Part shown: positions 18,128 through 28,423 of the stretch, one piece after another
Layout: each line of letters opens with the position of its first letter
Position numbering within the stretch: the first letter of the stretch is position 1
From: Synechococcus sp. WH 7803
GTDB lineage: Bacteria > Cyanobacteriota > Cyanobacteriia > PCC-6307 > Cyanobiaceae
Assembly: GCA_000063505.1 (NCBI GenBank)
Contig: CT971583.1
Span: 1,147,918-1,211,917 of the forward strand
Direction of reading: 5' to 3'
DNA length: 64,000 nucleotides
Notes under the pieces: model-generated
Told to the model about the DNA's origin: nothing
Seen by the model: the letters and a program-made list of their open reading frames with translations, nothing else
Database searches by the model: none
Position numbers and translations under genes: made by a program

Positions 18128-21100
18128 TCAGCGATTCAGGTCACCACCGCACTCCACTGTTCGCTCCGCTTCGAGCAGCAGGGCTCTGATCCTGTCGAGG
18201 AGTGACGCATCGGCATCACTCCACAGTTGGCGATGGGCGGCCTCCAACAAGCGTTCCGCCATGTCCCTCAGAACCCAGGGATTCGCTGTCTGCAAGAACG
18301 TCCGGATGCTGTCGTCCAGAAGCCAGCGCTCGGCAATTCGGGCATAGCACCAGTTGGGGACCGTTCCCGTTGTGGCGTCGTAAGCGAAGAGATAGTCAAG
18401 GCTGGCACCCATTTCGAAGGCCCCTTTGTACCCATGCTGTTGCATCCCCTCGATCCATCGAGGGTTGAGCAGGCGACTGCGCACAACCTTGTCGATCTCC
18501 CGCTCAAGACCATGAATCCGTAGGCGTTCGCGGCGTGAATGGTCTGCAAACAGCAGTGTGGGTGCCTGACCTCCCGCCTCTTGAACGGCGGCGGCCATGC
18601 CCCCCTGAAACTGGTAGTAATCATCAGAGTCCAGGAGGTCGTGTTCGCGGTTGTCCTGGTTGTGAAGCACCACCTGCACGGAGCGAAGGGCCTGTTCCAA
18701 ACCCTGTCGGTCCTCATGGGCGACGGCTTCGCCGTCGTAACGCCATGAGCTCCAGGCGAGATAAGCCTCGCCCAGGTCAGATCGCTGCTCCCACTGACCG
18801 GAATCGATGAGAGCTTGAAGACCGGCTCCATAAGCTCCGGGTGCAGAACCGAACAGCCTCGACTGTGGCCCCTCGCTTCGGGTGCGAGCCGCCAGGGGAT
18901 TGTCGCCGTCTGGTTCGTCGCGTGCGGCAACCAGGGTGAGGGCGCGATGGACCCAACCCAGGAGCTGGGGAAACGCATCCCGAAACAACCCAGACATGCG
19001 CAGCGTCACATCAACCCGTGGCCGTCCCAGCAAGCTCAGGGGGATCAGCTCGAGGTCCACCATGCGACGGGTTGGCCCGTCCCAGACCGGTCGGACGCCC
19101 AGCAAGGCCAACATCTGGGCAATGTCTTCCCCTCCGTTGCGCATCGTGGCCGTCCCCCAGACCGATAACGCCAAATGGCGCAACGGTTCACCGTGCTCCA
19201 GTTCATAGAGCTCTACCAGCTGTTCAGCACTGCGCCGCCCAAGATCCCAGGCAGCTTCCGTCGGCAATCCCCGTAGATCCACGGAGTAGAAATTGCGTCC
19301 TGTGGGCAGCACGTCATCCCGTCCCCGCGTGGGTGCTCCCGATGGACCGCTCGCAATGCGTCGCCCGGAAATCCCTGCGAGCAAAGCGTTCCGTTCCCGT
19401 GTTTCACATTGCTGCAGTCGAGGCCAAAGATCCGCCTTGATGAACGCCAGCACGGCGGGGAGCGGTGATTCCTCAAGACTGTGAATCAACGGATCTGCCA
19501 GTGGGCTGGAGACGTCCTCGATCCCTTCGGCTTCAAGGCCGAGAAGGCGTTGCAACAGCTGTTGCGCCTGGCCTTCCATCCATTCCGCTGCATCACTGAC
19601 CCGACGGCAGCCTGGAACACCCAGTTCGCTCAAAACGTTTTGGTCTTGGTTGGCGAGAAGCAGCCCATCTTCATCGCCCCATGGATCGACGCAGAGACCA
19701 CACTGGAGAGCGATCCATTGGGTGAGACCCGGTCGGTCCGCAACAGGAGCTCTAGCGATTGCGATCAACAGTTCGAGCAGAGAAGCCGATGAAGGCAATT
19801 CCCCGAGTCGATGCAGGCCTGTGCGGATCTGGGCTTCCTTCAGTTCGCAGAGGTAGGTCTCGACCTGCTCCAGGGTGGCGCTCCAGTGCGCCGACTCAGT
19901 GCCGCTCTCGAGGGTGTCAGGTCGACCCGGCCAGTCCAATTCAACAAGCAGTGCCCTGAGTTGTTGTTCCAGCGCGCGGCAACGGGATGCGCCCAGCTCA
20001 CGGGCCTCGATGTATTCATCGAGCAGCGATTCAAGAGACAGCAGGTTGCCGTGCAACCCAGCCCTGCCAAGCGGAGGAGTCAGGTGATCAAGGATCACGG
20101 CATGTCCGCGACGTTTGGCCTGGGATCCTTCCCCCGGGTCGTTGACGATGAAGGGATAGAGGTGCGGGATCGCGCCGAGCGCCAGGGCCGGGCCACAGCA
20201 CGTGCTGAGTCCGACGGACTTACCTGGCAACCATTCGGCACTTCCATGCTTGCCCACATGGATCATCAGTTGACAGCGCTCTTCATGGCGCAACCAGAGG
20301 TACTGGGCCAGGTAGCGATGGGGAGGCGGAAGATCTGGTGAGTGGAGATCGCTGAGCTGCTCAGGGTCGTAACCACGACTTGGTTGCACCAGCACGCTGA
20401 CCTTTCCGAAACGGATTCCATGGATCGCAAATCCTTCAGCCTCCAGGTCTTCAGCCTTTTGGGGCTGACCCCAACGGTTTTCAATCAACTCCCTGGCCGA
20501 AGGCGAAAGCGTTGACCACCACGTCAGGTAGGTCTCGAGCGGGAGATGGGTCAGGGGCGGCCTGAGCTCACTCTCAGGGTCGTTGGTCCTCCCAGCAAGA
20601 ATCATCGCCATCAGGGCGTCGGAATCCTGGGGCAAGGGCTGCGTTCCAAGGTCGTAACCGTCGTCTTGCAGCCAACGAAGAATGTTCAGACAACTCGCTG
20701 GGGTATCGAGCCCGACACCGTTCGCGAGACGTCCATTGCGAACGGGATAGTTCGCCAACAGCAGCGTCAGTCGCCGTTCACTGGCTGCGGTCGTCTGAAG
20801 ATCAGTCCAGGCGAGGGCATGGTTAGCGATCCAGTCGATTCCAGCACTGTCGGGTTCGAGACGCTTCACCGCCGTGCAGAGCTGTTCGTCCGCTTTCAGA
20901 ACCTCACGGAACGCGCCGATTCTTGTGGTGATTCGTCCATCCAGTTCGGGGAGGACAACCTGCAGCGAGAGGTCGATGGGATCCAGGCCCTGAAACGACG
21001 ATGTCCAGGCGCTGCGTGGACGCGATGAGCTCAGAAGCTGGAGGACCGGACAGTCGAGACCATCCCAAAGCGGAGTTCCCAGACCGGCTTCTGAAAATTG

Positions 21101-21904
21101 AACCGATGCGAAGGAGGTGGTCGTGATCACCAGGGCGACCTCTTGTTGGCGGAACAGCCGTTGAACGGCCTCCTGCACAGCCGCGTCACGGAGACTGCTG
21201 ACCCAGAGAGCCCTCGGAGCGAGTCCGTGCTGGCGAAGAACGCTCAGCAGGGCATCACACCAAAGCCAATCACCGGACTGGCGGTGCGCTCTGTAAAGGA
21301 TCACGCCGACCCGTGAACCCGACTCCTCCTGCCAGTCGTAAGGATCTGGATCTGGAGACGGAATCGCCTGGAGCAGAGGCTCTGCCAGAGACTCCGATCG
21401 TTCCTGATCGCTGGCGAGTATCCAGCTCAGGCCTGACAACCAGGTTTGAAGATTGTCGGTTCCACCCTCACGCAGCAGCAGGGCCATGGCATCACCGATG
21501 CCCTCAGGCAGTGAGCCAAGGCTGTGCAGCTCGCGATCCTGATCAGAGGTTCCGGCAAGGACGAGGAGAGTGCGGCCAGGTTCGGCGGATTCCCAGAGCG
21601 AGCACTGTTCCAACCCGTACGACCAATGCCCGCGTCCTCCGAGCAGACGCACCACGATCAAGCGCGTGCGTGAGGTGCAATTGGAGAGATAGTGATCAAT
21701 CTGTGCGGGATGACTGAGCGCATCGAGGGGGAGTGCGCGGATTCGGCCATCCCAGTTCTTCGAAGCAGACGTCTCCAAAACCCGTGCCAGAGCGGATAAA
21801 TCCGTACTGGCGCTGCTGAGAAACAGCACTTCAGCGCTCGGTTGCTCCACAAAAGCAACTGGATCGTCGGTATCGCCTCCGGGGAGACTGGTTAAACGAT
21901 GCAT
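18128..21904 (-). CDS. cobN: Cobaltochelatase subunit CobN
   Basis: Large subunit of the ATP-dependent chelatase that inserts cobalt into the corrin ring; homologous to ChlH of Mg-chelatase. The 1258-residue product shows CobN blocks such as GVILYRAHRQSGD near 205, ANYPVRNGRLANGVGLDTPAS near 400, MIHVGKHGSAEWLPGKSVGLS near 570 and FYSVDLRGLPTEAAWDLG near 865, with the GYKGAFEMGASLDYLFAYDATTG block near the end. The first in-frame codon is a GTG at 21907; the ATG at 21904 follows directly. CobS/CobT partners are not in the window; ChlI/ChlD may serve. The B12-dependent metH lies 1 kb away on the other strand. Confidence 0.95.
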   Translation of the reverse strand: MHRLTSLPGGDTDDPVAFVEQPSAEVLFLSSASTDLSALARVLETSASKNWDGRIRALPLDALSHPAQIDHYLSNCTSRTRLIVVRLLGGRGHWSYGLEQCSLWESAEPGRTLLVLAGTSDQDRELHSLGSLPEGIGDAMALLLREGGTDNLQTWLSGLSWILASDQERSESLAEPLLQAIPSPDPDPYDWQEESGSRVGVILYRAHRQSGDWLWCDALLSVLRQHGLAPRALWVSSLRDAAVQEAVQRLFRQQEVALVITTTSFASVQFSEAGLGTPLWDGLDCPVLQLLSSSRPRSAWTSSFQGLDPIDLSLQVVLPELDGRITTRIGAFREVLKADEQLCTAVKRLEPDSAGIDWIANHALAWTDLQTTAASERRLTLLLANYPVRNGRLANGVGLDTPASCLNILRWLQDDGYDLGTQPLPQDSDALMAMILAGRTNDPESELRPPLTHLPLETYLTWWSTLSPSARELIENRWGQPQKAEDLEAEGFAIHGIRFGKVSVLVQPSRGYDPEQLSDLHSPDLPPPHRYLAQYLWLRHEERCQLMIHVGKHGSAEWLPGKSVGLSTCCGPALALGAIPHLYPFIVNDPGEGSQAKRRGHAVILDHLTPPLGRAGLHGNLLSLESLLDEYIEARELGASRCRALEQQLRALLVELDWPGRPDTLESGTESAHWSATLEQVETYLCELKEAQIRTGLHRLGELPSSASLLELLIAIARAPVADRPGLTQWIALQCGLCVDPWGDEDGLLLANQDQNVLSELGVPGCRRVSDAAEWMEGQAQQLLQRLLGLEAEGIEDVSSPLADPLIHSLEESPLPAVLAFIKADLWPRLQQCETRERNALLAGISGRRIASGPSGAPTRGRDDVLPTGRNFYSVDLRGLPTEAAWDLGRRSAEQLVELYELEHGEPLRHLALSVWGTATMRNGGEDIAQMLALLGVRPVWDGPTRRMVDLELIPLSLLGRPRVDVTLRMSGLFRDAFPQLLGWVHRALTLVAARDEPDGDNPLAARTRSEGPQSRLFGSAPGAYGAGLQALIDSGQWEQRSDLGEAYLAWSSWRYDGEAVAHEDRQGLEQALRSVQVVLHNQDNREHDLLDSDDYYQFQGGMAAAVQEAGGQAPTLLFADHSRRERLRIHGLEREIDKVVRSRLLNPRWIEGMQQHGYKGAFEMGASLDYLFAYDATTGTVPNWCYARIAERWLLDDSIRTFLQTANPWVLRDMAERLLEAAHRQLWSDADASLLDRIRALLLEAERTVECGGDLNR

Positions 21905-21976
21905 CACCCCATTGTCTCCAGTGACAGGCGCGGCGGTGGGTACAAGTGAGAAGATCTGATCATCGGATCGTCATCG

Positions 21977-22894
21977 ATGCATCAGTTCCTTCCCTATGCC
22001 TGGTTCCAGGGACGCTGCGTTCCGTTTGAGGACGCCAAAGTTTCGGTGGCGACCCATGCCTTGCATTACGGGACGGGTGCCTTTGGCGGGATGCGCGCGA
22101 TCCCAGATCCTTCGAAACCCGGAGGCATGCTTCTGTTCCGTGCCGAACGGCATGCACGACGCCTGTCTCAAAGCGCTCGCCTGCTGCTTGCGGAGCTGAG
22201 TGAGGCCACGGTGATGGACGCTCTCGTCACGATGTTGCGAGCGAATCGACCGACAACACCGATTTATCTCCGCCCTTTTGTGTACACAAGTGATCTTGGG
22301 ATCGCACCCAGGCTTCACAACATCGAGACCGATTTCCTGATCTACGGATTGGAACTCGGCGACTACCTCTCCCCTGAGGGTGTGAGCTGCAGGATCAGCA
22401 GCTGGACCCGGCAGGAAGATCGCTCCCTGCCCCTGAGGGGCAAGATCAGCGGCGCCTACATCACCAGCTCGCTGGCCAAGACGGAAGCCGTGAGCAGTGG
22501 TTTCGACGAGGCACTGCTCATGAACACCCGTGGCAAGGTGAGTGAAGCCAGCGGCATGAATCTGTTCATCGTCCGCGATGGTGATCTCATTACCCCTGGA
22601 GTGGATCAAGACATCCTCGAGGGGATCACCCGCGCCAGCGTGATTGAACTGGCGAAATCGATGGGCCTGAACGTGATCGAACGACCGGTCGACAAGACGG
22701 AACTGTTCATCGCAGATGAGGTGTTCCTGACTGGAACGGCTGCCAAGATCACGCCGATTCGCCAGCTTGAATCCACGGTTCTCTCCAATCAACGTCCAGT
22801 GATGGACGCCCTGCGACAGCGACTGATCGCCATCACCGAAGGTCGGGATGAGCAGTTTCGTCACTGGGTGACCCGCGTCGAGCTGGATCGCTGA
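21977..22894 (+). CDS. ilvE: Branched-chain amino acid aminotransferase
   Basis: PLP class IV aminotransferase that completes leucine, isoleucine and valine synthesis. The 305-residue protein starts HQFLPYAWFQG and carries the family blocks THALHYGTGAFGGMRA, the PLP lysine in LRGKISGAYITSSLAK, the FDEALLMNTRGKVSEASGMNLF signature, and the phosphate-binding FLTGTAAKITPI. The closely related 4-amino-4-deoxychorismate lyase is a less likely alternative given length and the YEGMR-like FGGMRA motif. Divergent from cobN with about 70 bases between starts. Confidence 0.93.
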   Translation: MHQFLPYAWFQGRCVPFEDAKVSVATHALHYGTGAFGGMRAIPDPSKPGGMLLFRAERHARRLSQSARLLLAELSEATVMDALVTMLRANRPTTPIYLRPFVYTSDLGIAPRLHNIETDFLIYGLELGDYLSPEGVSCRISSWTRQEDRSLPLRGKISGAYITSSLAKTEAVSSGFDEALLMNTRGKVSEASGMNLFIVRDGDLITPGVDQDILEGITRASVIELAKSMGLNVIERPVDKTELFIADEVFLTGTAAKITPIRQLESTVLSNQRPVMDALRQRLIAITEGRDEQFRHWVTRVELDR

Positions 22895-22976
22895 CCCTTG
22901 ACCTGGCCGACGGCGATGCCGGCTGTCCGAGGTGGCTCGGTGCAGTTCTTAGGATGGGCGCAGCGGTTTTGGTGAG

Positions 22977-25900
22977 ATGCAGGCAGTTCAGAGCAAATCC
23001 GGTCCTGCAACCTCCCGTTTTCTGGCGCGTCTCCACGATCCTTGCAAGCCTGTTCTGGTGTTTGACGGCGCGACTGGTACGTCGCTGCAGCAGATGGATC
23101 TCACCGCTGAGGATTTCGGCGGAGAAGCGTTGGAGGGTTGCAATGAAAATCTCGTTGTCACCCGTCCAGATGCGGTTCAGGCCGTTCACCGCCTGTTCCT
23201 GGACGCAGGCTGTGACGTCATCGAGACCGACACCTTTGGAGCCGCCTCCGTGGTGCTCGCCGAATACGGCCTGGAAGATCAGGCCTTCGAGCTGAATCGA
23301 CGGGCCGCGGAGCTGGCCCGGGAGATGGCCGATCACTACAGCAACGACACCAAGCCCCGGTTTGTCGCTGGTTCGATGGGACCGACGACAAAACTGCCGA
23401 CGTTGGGGCACATCGACTTCGACACGCTGCGCGATTCGTTCCAGGAACAGGCCGCAGGTTTGCTGGCAGGTGATGTCGATCTGTTCATCATCGAGACCTG
23501 TCAGGACGTTTTGCAGATCAAAGCGGCCCTGCAGGGGGTGGAAGCAGCGTTTGAGGCCAGTGGCCAGCGCCGCCCCCTGATGGTGTCTGTGACCATGGAG
23601 ACCACCGGCACCATGCTGGTGGGCTCCGATATTGCGGCTGTGGTATCGATTCTCGAACCCTTCCCGATCGATGTTCTGGGGCTGAACTGCGCCACTGGCC
23701 CGGAACAGATGAAAGAACACATCAAATATCTTTCCGAGTACTCCCCATTCGTGGTCAGCTGCATTCCCAATGCAGGACTACCAGAAAATATCGGTGGTGT
23801 TGCCCATTACAGGCTCACACCTCTTGAGCTGAAAATGCAGTTGATGCATTTTGTCGAAGACCTCGGGGTTCAGGTGATCGGTGGTTGCTGTGGCACAACA
23901 CCGGCTCACATCAAGGCACTCTCTGAGATTTCAGAAGAACTCACGCCCGCGACGCGTGATGTGCGCACCCTCCATCTGGAGCGTCAGCAACTGAGTTATG
24001 AACCGTCGGCGTCCTCGATTTACGGGTCAACGCCATACTTCCAGGACAACTCGTTCCTGATCATCGGTGAGCGCCTGAATGCAAGTGGATCGAAGAAGGT
24101 CCGTGAGCTTCTCAACGAGGAAGATTGGGATGGTCTTGTTGCAGTCGCTCGTGGCCAGGTGAAAGAGAACGCCCACGTTCTTGATGTGAACGTGGACTAC
24201 GTGGGACGGGACGGAGAAAAAGACATGCATGAGCTGGTGACGCGAGTCGTCACCAACGTGAATCTTCCATTGATGCTCGACTCAACAGAGTGGCAAAAGA
24301 TGGAGGCCGGCCTGAAGGTGGCTGGTGGAAAGTGCATTCTTAACTCAACGAATTACGAAGATGGCGATGAACGCTTCTTCAAGGTTCTTGAGTTGGCTCG
24401 GCGCTTTGGAGCCGGTGTGGTGATTGGCACGATTGATGAAGATGGAATGGCTCGAACCGCTGAAAAGAAGCTGGCAATCGCAAAGCGTGCTTATCGCGAT
24501 GCCGTTGAATTCGGTATTCCAGCAAGAGAGATTTTTTACGACCCGCTAGCACTCCCAATCTCGACCGGAATTGAGGAGGATCGGCGCAATGGTGCGGAGA
24601 CCATCGAGGCCATCCGGCGCATTCGCAGTGAACTCCCCGGTGTTCATGTTGTTTTAGGGGTCTCCAATGTGAGTTTCGGGTTGTCACCAGCAGCGCGAAT
24701 CACGTTGAACTCGGTGTTTCTTCACGACTGCTGCGAAGCGGGGATGGATGCAGCCATTGTTTCTCCGGCAAAAATTCTTCCTCTCATCAAAATTGATGAC
24801 GACCATCAGCAGGTTTGCCGTGACTTGATCAGCGATGCGCGCCGATTCGAAGGTGATGTGTGCGTTTACGACCCTCTTACCGAGCTCACGACATTGTTCG
24901 AGGGTGTCAGCACAAAAGATGCCAGAGCGTCGGGACCCTCCCTCGCCGATCTTCCGGTTGAAGAAAGGTTGAAGCAACACATCATCGATGGAGAACGGAT
25001 TGGCCTTGAGGACGCACTCAATGAAGGGCTTCAAAGCTATCCGCCTCTCGACATTGTGAATACGTTCCTGCTCGACGGGATGAAAGTGGTTGGGGAGCTC
25101 TTTGGCTCAGGGCAAATGCAGCTTCCTTTTGTGCTTCAGTCGGCTGAAACGATGAAGGCTGCTGTTGCTTTCCTCGAGCCTCACATGGAGAAAAGCGATG
25201 GCAAACGCAGTGCCAAAGCGAAATTTCTCATCGCGACAGTGAAAGGTGATGTTCATGATATCGGCAAAAATCTTGTAGACATCATTCTTACGAATAACGG
25301 CTATGAGGTCATCAACTTAGGGATCAAGCAAGACGTTGGGGCAATCATCGCAGCTCAACAAGAGCATGAGGCTGACTGCATTGCAATGAGTGGTCTTCTT
25401 GTGAAGTCAACTGCTTTTATGAAGGATAATCTGCAGGCCTTCAATGAAGCCGGAATCAACGTTCCTGTGGTCCTCGGTGGCGCTGCACTGACACCTCGAT
25501 TCGTCAATAAAGATTGCAGCGACGTCTACAACGGGAAAGTGATTTATGGCCGAGACGCGTTCACCGATCTCCGTTTCATGGACGCGTTCGTGGAGGCGCG
25601 CAAGGACGGAAGTTGGGACAACCTCAAGGGCTTCATCAACGGCAATCCCGAGGGGGTCAGCGTCGGCGGAGACTTTGAATCAGCGTCTGATGAGACGACA
25701 GACGTTGGGGCATCAACACCGGAGAGTGAACAACAAGCCAACCTTCAAGTCACTGATGAACGCTCGGACGCTGTTCCGGAAGAAGCCGCATTACGCCCCG
25801 ATTTTCTCGGTTCCAAAGTTCTGCAAGGCGTTGAACAAATCCCTCTGAACGAGGTCATTGCCTATCTGGATCGTCAGGCCCTGTTTGCAGGCCAGTGGCA

Positions 25901-26594
25901 AATGCGCAAAGCCAAGGACCAGACCCGGGAGGACTACGAAGCTGATCTCAAAACCAAGGCGGAGCCGATCCTGCAGACCTGGCTGGAGCGTTCGCTGAAC
26001 GAGGATCTGCTGCAACCGGCTGTTGCCTATGGCTACTTCCCTTGTGGCCGAGACGGCAATGCCGTCGCTGTCTTTGACCCCGACTCAAACCAAGAACTTG
26101 GGCGCTTTGCGCTTCCGCGTCAGCGCAGCGGTAACCGCTATTGCATCGCAGATTTCTATCGCGATCTCTCCAGTGGGCAACCCACGGATGTGTTGCCCAT
26201 GCAGGCCGTCACGATGGGTGAGAAGGCTTCTGTCTTCGCTCAGAAGCTTTTTGAGGCCGATTCCTACAGCGATTATCTATTCTTCCACGGTTTGGCCGTG
26301 CAAATGGCTGAGGCTCTCGCCGAGTGGACCCATGCCCGGATCCGCCGCGAATGTGGCTTCGCGGATCCTGATGGCATGCCATTGAGGGATGTGTTGGCGC
26401 AGCGCTACCGCGGCAGCCGCTATTCCTTCGGCTATCCCGCCTGCCCGAATGTGGCTGATTCTCGGCAACAACTGCTCTGGCTTGGAGCGGAACGCATCGG
26501 CTTGAGCATGGATGAAAGCGATCAACTCCATCCCGAGCAGAGCACCACGGCTTTGGTGGCTCTGCACAGCGCTGCGCGGTACTTCAGCGCTTGA
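22977..26594 (+). CDS. metH: Cobalamin-dependent methionine synthase
   Basis: Transfers methyl from methyltetrahydrofolate to homocysteine through methylcobalamin. The 1205-residue enzyme has all modules: homocysteine domain (residues about 20-325) with zinc cysteines in GLNCATGP and GGCCGTTP; pterin-binding domain (about 350-620, from [16 protein letters not shown]); cobalamin cap and Rossmann domain with D-x-H-x2-G as GDVHDIGKN, His760 being the lower cobalt ligand; and an AdoMet-binding reactivation domain (about 950-1200) with [16 protein letters not shown]. An acidic linker of about 50 residues precedes the last domain. The middle of the gene (about 24.0-25.5 kb) looks AT-richer than its ends. 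Clusters with cobN. Confidence 0.97.
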   Translation: MQAVQSKSGPATSRFLARLHDPCKPVLVFDGATGTSLQQMDLTAEDFGGEALEGCNENLVVTRPDAVQAVHRLFLDAGCDVIETDTFGAASVVLAEYGLEDQAFELNRRAAELAREMADHYSNDTKPRFVAGSMGPTTKLPTLGHIDFDTLRDSFQEQAAGLLAGDVDLFIIETCQDVLQIKAALQGVEAAFEASGQRRPLMVSVTMETTGTMLVGSDIAAVVSILEPFPIDVLGLNCATGPEQMKEHIKYLSEYSPFVVSCIPNAGLPENIGGVAHYRLTPLELKMQLMHFVEDLGVQVIGGCCGTTPAHIKALSEISEELTPATRDVRTLHLERQQLSYEPSASSIYGSTPYFQDNSFLIIGERLNASGSKKVRELLNEEDWDGLVAVARGQVKENAHVLDVNVDYVGRDGEKDMHELVTRVVTNVNLPLMLDSTEWQKMEAGLKVAGGKCILNSTNYEDGDERFFKVLELARRFGAGVVIGTIDEDGMARTAEKKLAIAKRAYRDAVEFGIPAREIFYDPLALPISTGIEEDRRNGAETIEAIRRIRSELPGVHVVLGVSNVSFGLSPAARITLNSVFLHDCCEAGMDAAIVSPAKILPLIKIDDDHQQVCRDLISDARRFEGDVCVYDPLTELTTLFEGVSTKDARASGPSLADLPVEERLKQHIIDGERIGLEDALNEGLQSYPPLDIVNTFLLDGMKVVGELFGSGQMQLPFVLQSAETMKAAVAFLEPHMEKSDGKRSAKAKFLIATVKGDVHDIGKNLVDIILTNNGYEVINLGIKQDVGAIIAAQQEHEADCIAMSGLLVKSTAFMKDNLQAFNEAGINVPVVLGGAALTPRFVNKDCSDVYNGKVIYGRDAFTDLRFMDAFVEARKDGSWDNLKGFINGNPEGVSVGGDFESASDETTDVGASTPESEQQANLQVTDERSDAVPEEAALRPDFLGSKVLQGVEQIPLNEVIAYLDRQALFAGQWQMRKAKDQTREDYEADLKTKAEPILQTWLERSLNEDLLQPAVAYGYFPCGRDGNAVAVFDPDSNQELGRFALPRQRSGNRYCIADFYRDLSSGQPTDVLPMQAVTMGEKASVFAQKLFEADSYSDYLFFHGLAVQMAEALAEWTHARIRRECGFADPDGMPLRDVLAQRYRGSRYSFGYPACPNVADSRQQLLWLGAERIGLSMDESDQLHPEQSTTALVALHSAARYFSA

Positions 26595-26639
26595 CGCTGC
26601 GGCGTCCTGCAGACTGCAGCGGCCTCGTATCACCAGACC

Positions 26640-26912
26640 ATGGATCTCAGCGGGCCTGACGCCATCGACAAGGCCATCGATGCAGGGATTGATCTTGATG
26701 GGTCACCTTTGCCCGAATCAATGCTTGTGCTCTATCGCGAGGTGATGACCCTCGAAGGGCAGCGCAAGCGCAGCGGTGTCTTGAAGTCGATGCGCAATCG
26801 CGTTGTGCGAACTGGAGCGAAACACTTCGACCAAGAAACCCTCAATGAGCGCTTGTTGCAAGCGGGATGGGAGGGTCTGAAGGCCAAGGAGATCGCCTTC
26901 TTCTTCGGTTGA
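26640..26912 (+). CDS. Small conserved protein, unknown function
   Basis: 90 residues, soluble, predominantly helical (PESMLVLYREVMTLEGQRKRSG and ETLNERLLQAGWEGLKAKEIAFFFG). The compact sequence with a Trp-containing C-terminal helix resembles small proteins conserved across picocyanobacteria, but I recognise no named family. It starts with an ATG 45 bases after metH on the same strand and ends convergent with the next small gene, 27 bases away. Confidence 0.6.
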   Translation: MDLSGPDAIDKAIDAGIDLDGSPLPESMLVLYREVMTLEGQRKRSGVLKSMRNRVVRTGAKHFDQETLNERLLQAGWEGLKAKEIAFFFG

Positions 26913-26939
26913 CCCGAACCGAAAACGAAGCTCTGCCGC

Positions 26940-27170
26940 TCAGTCCTGGCAGAGCTTTTCCATCGTGTCGATCACTTCCTGCTGAAACTCGTCGAGAGCA
27001 CTCGACTCACTCAGATCAATCCCTTCGCCTGCCGCATTCTGTGCAAGGTCTTGAAAGTGGAACGCACCCTCACCATTGGCCAAGAACTCAATGGCCGAGG
27101 ACTCGCCGCTTTCGCGAAAGGCATCGCAGAGGGCGAGGAACGCCGCGTCTTCAGTGAACTCCCAATCCAT
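26940..27170 (-). CDS. Small acidic conserved protein, unknown function
   Basis: 76 residues, strongly acidic, helical, without membrane or signal segments: MDWEFTEDAAFLALCDAF, then a Gly/Glu region and EFQQEVIDTMEKLCQD at the end. No family recognised. The ATG at 27170 follows a GGAGG-like sequence (tcgaggagg seen on the plus strand reads as a weak site on the minus), so the start is reasonable. A protein this acidic could act as a small regulator or binding partner, which is only a guess. Confidence 0.5.
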   Translation of the reverse strand: MDWEFTEDAAFLALCDAFRESGESSAIEFLANGEGAFHFQDLAQNAAGEGIDLSESSALDEFQQEVIDTMEKLCQD

Positions 27171-27281
27171 CGAGGAGGCATAACTGAATGACCTTTAACG
27201 CCTCGCCCCCGGGATCCGTCAACCACCTGTTCGCGCAATGTGGCACTCCTTCGTCAGAATTCAAAGGATTGATTGGCCTGA

Positions 27282-27689
27282 ATGACCAGCCTGAGCAATG
27301 CTCAAATCCAAGACCAGAGCAAGGATCTCAATGTTTTTGGCTCTGCGCTCGAGCTTTGTAGCTGTAACCCTTTAACGGGTTGGTTTCGTGATGGTCATTG
27401 CAAAAGCGATCCCTCCGATCACGGCCAGCACACCGTGTGTTGCGTGATGACGGAGAGCTTTCTCCGCTACAGCAAGGCACAGGGAAATGATCTGAGCACC
27501 CCGATGCCCGCCTATGGCTTTCCAGGGCTCAAGCCTGGCGATCACTGGTGCGTCTGCGCTCCGCGATGGAGACAGGCCTTGGAGGACGGGATGGCACCCC
27601 CTGTCCGTTTGGAAGCAACGGAGCAGGGGGCCCTGGCGATCATTCCTCTGGAAACCCTGCGTGAACACGCCTACCAGGGAATGGACTGA
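27282..27689 (+). CDS. DUF2237 family protein
   Basis: 135 residues with the full DUF2237 pattern: NVFGSALELCSCNPLTGWFRDGHC, HTVCCVMTESFLRYSKAQGNDLSTP, FPGLKPGDHWCVCAPRW and a C-terminal helix. The family is widespread in bacteria and has many conserved cysteines (here at least seven), suggesting metal or redox function, but no activity is established. Its last 19 bases overlap the SDR gene end on the other strand. The ATG at 27282 is followed closely by the conserved part, so the first 16 residues are the only uncertain stretch. Confidence 0.85.
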   Translation: MTSLSNAQIQDQSKDLNVFGSALELCSCNPLTGWFRDGHCKSDPSDHGQHTVCCVMTESFLRYSKAQGNDLSTPMPAYGFPGLKPGDHWCVCAPRWRQALEDGMAPPVRLEATEQGALAIIPLETLREHAYQGMD

Positions 27690-28399
27690 CCATCCCACGC
27701 CAGAAAAGCACCGGATTGTTCAGGCGTCTGCTGCAGCAAGACATCGAGCAAATAATCAGCGGTTCGCTTTGGACTGAACAACTTCTCAGGCGGGACAAAG
27801 CTTTGAAACGGTTCTGATAAGGGGGTATCCGTCGTTCCTGGGTGAAGCACCGTCACGGTGGCTTCGGGGTAACGTCGCGCCCACTCAACACTGAGTGTGC
27901 GAAGCATCATGTTCTGTGCTGCTTTGGCTGAGCGATAGGCGTACCAACCGCCACTGCGGTTGTCCCCGATGCTGCCGACCCTTGCGCTGAGACTGGCGAA
28001 ATGAAACGGTTGATCGCGGCGGATTGCCGGTTCGACGGCCTTGGCCAAGAGCAGAGGTCCGGCCGCATTGATTCTGAACGATTCGATCAGAGCGTCTTGC
28101 TGAACATGCTGAAGGCGTTTCTCCGGCTGCAGAGAGGGACCGTGCAGGCGGCCAGTGGCGTTGAAGACCAGCCGTAGGGGTAATGGGTCATCAGCAACCA
28201 TTTCGGTGAGCCTGGAGAGGCTCTCGGATTTCTCCAAATCGAGAGGCCAGTCGGATGGGTCCTTCGGGGTGCGTCGGCAGAGCGTGACAGTGAGTTGCGG
28301 GCAGCGATCCGCAAGCCTGGTGGCCAGTTCTGAACCGATACCACCACCACCCACAATCAGTGCGCGACCCAACCAGCAGTCCTGGCTTGATTCAGGCAT
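27671..28399 (-). CDS. Short-chain dehydrogenase/reductase
   Basis: 242 residues with the Rossmann glycine motif GGGGIGSELA near residue 17, an NATG-type segment (VFNATGRLHG) near 80, the catalytic Ser region (FASLSARVGSIGDN) near 133, and the Y-x3-K pair in YAYRSAKAA near 150. This is a classical SDR; NAD(P)-dependent oxidation or reduction of an unknown carbonyl or alcohol. The Arg after the nucleotide strand (CRRTPKD) suggests NADPH preference. Overlaps the end of the DUF2237 gene. The ATG at 28399 is close to the divergent SpoIID start (25 bases). Confidence 0.88.
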   Translation of the reverse strand: MPESSQDCWLGRALIVGGGGIGSELATRLADRCPQLTVTLCRRTPKDPSDWPLDLEKSESLSRLTEMVADDPLPLRLVFNATGRLHGPSLQPEKRLQHVQQDALIESFRINAAGPLLLAKAVEPAIRRDQPFHFASLSARVGSIGDNRSGGWYAYRSAKAAQNMMLRTLSVEWARRYPEATVTVLHPGTTDTPLSEPFQSFVPPEKLFSPKRTADYLLDVLLQQTPEQSGAFLAWDGQSIPW

Positions 28400-28423
28400 G
28401 ATTCAGCCGCCGCTTTCGCGGAT

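Noticed and set aside
22895-22976. Possible cobalamin riboswitch before metH.
   Set aside because: The spacer is only 82 bases, far too short for the cobalamin aptamer, and no B12-box pattern is seen.
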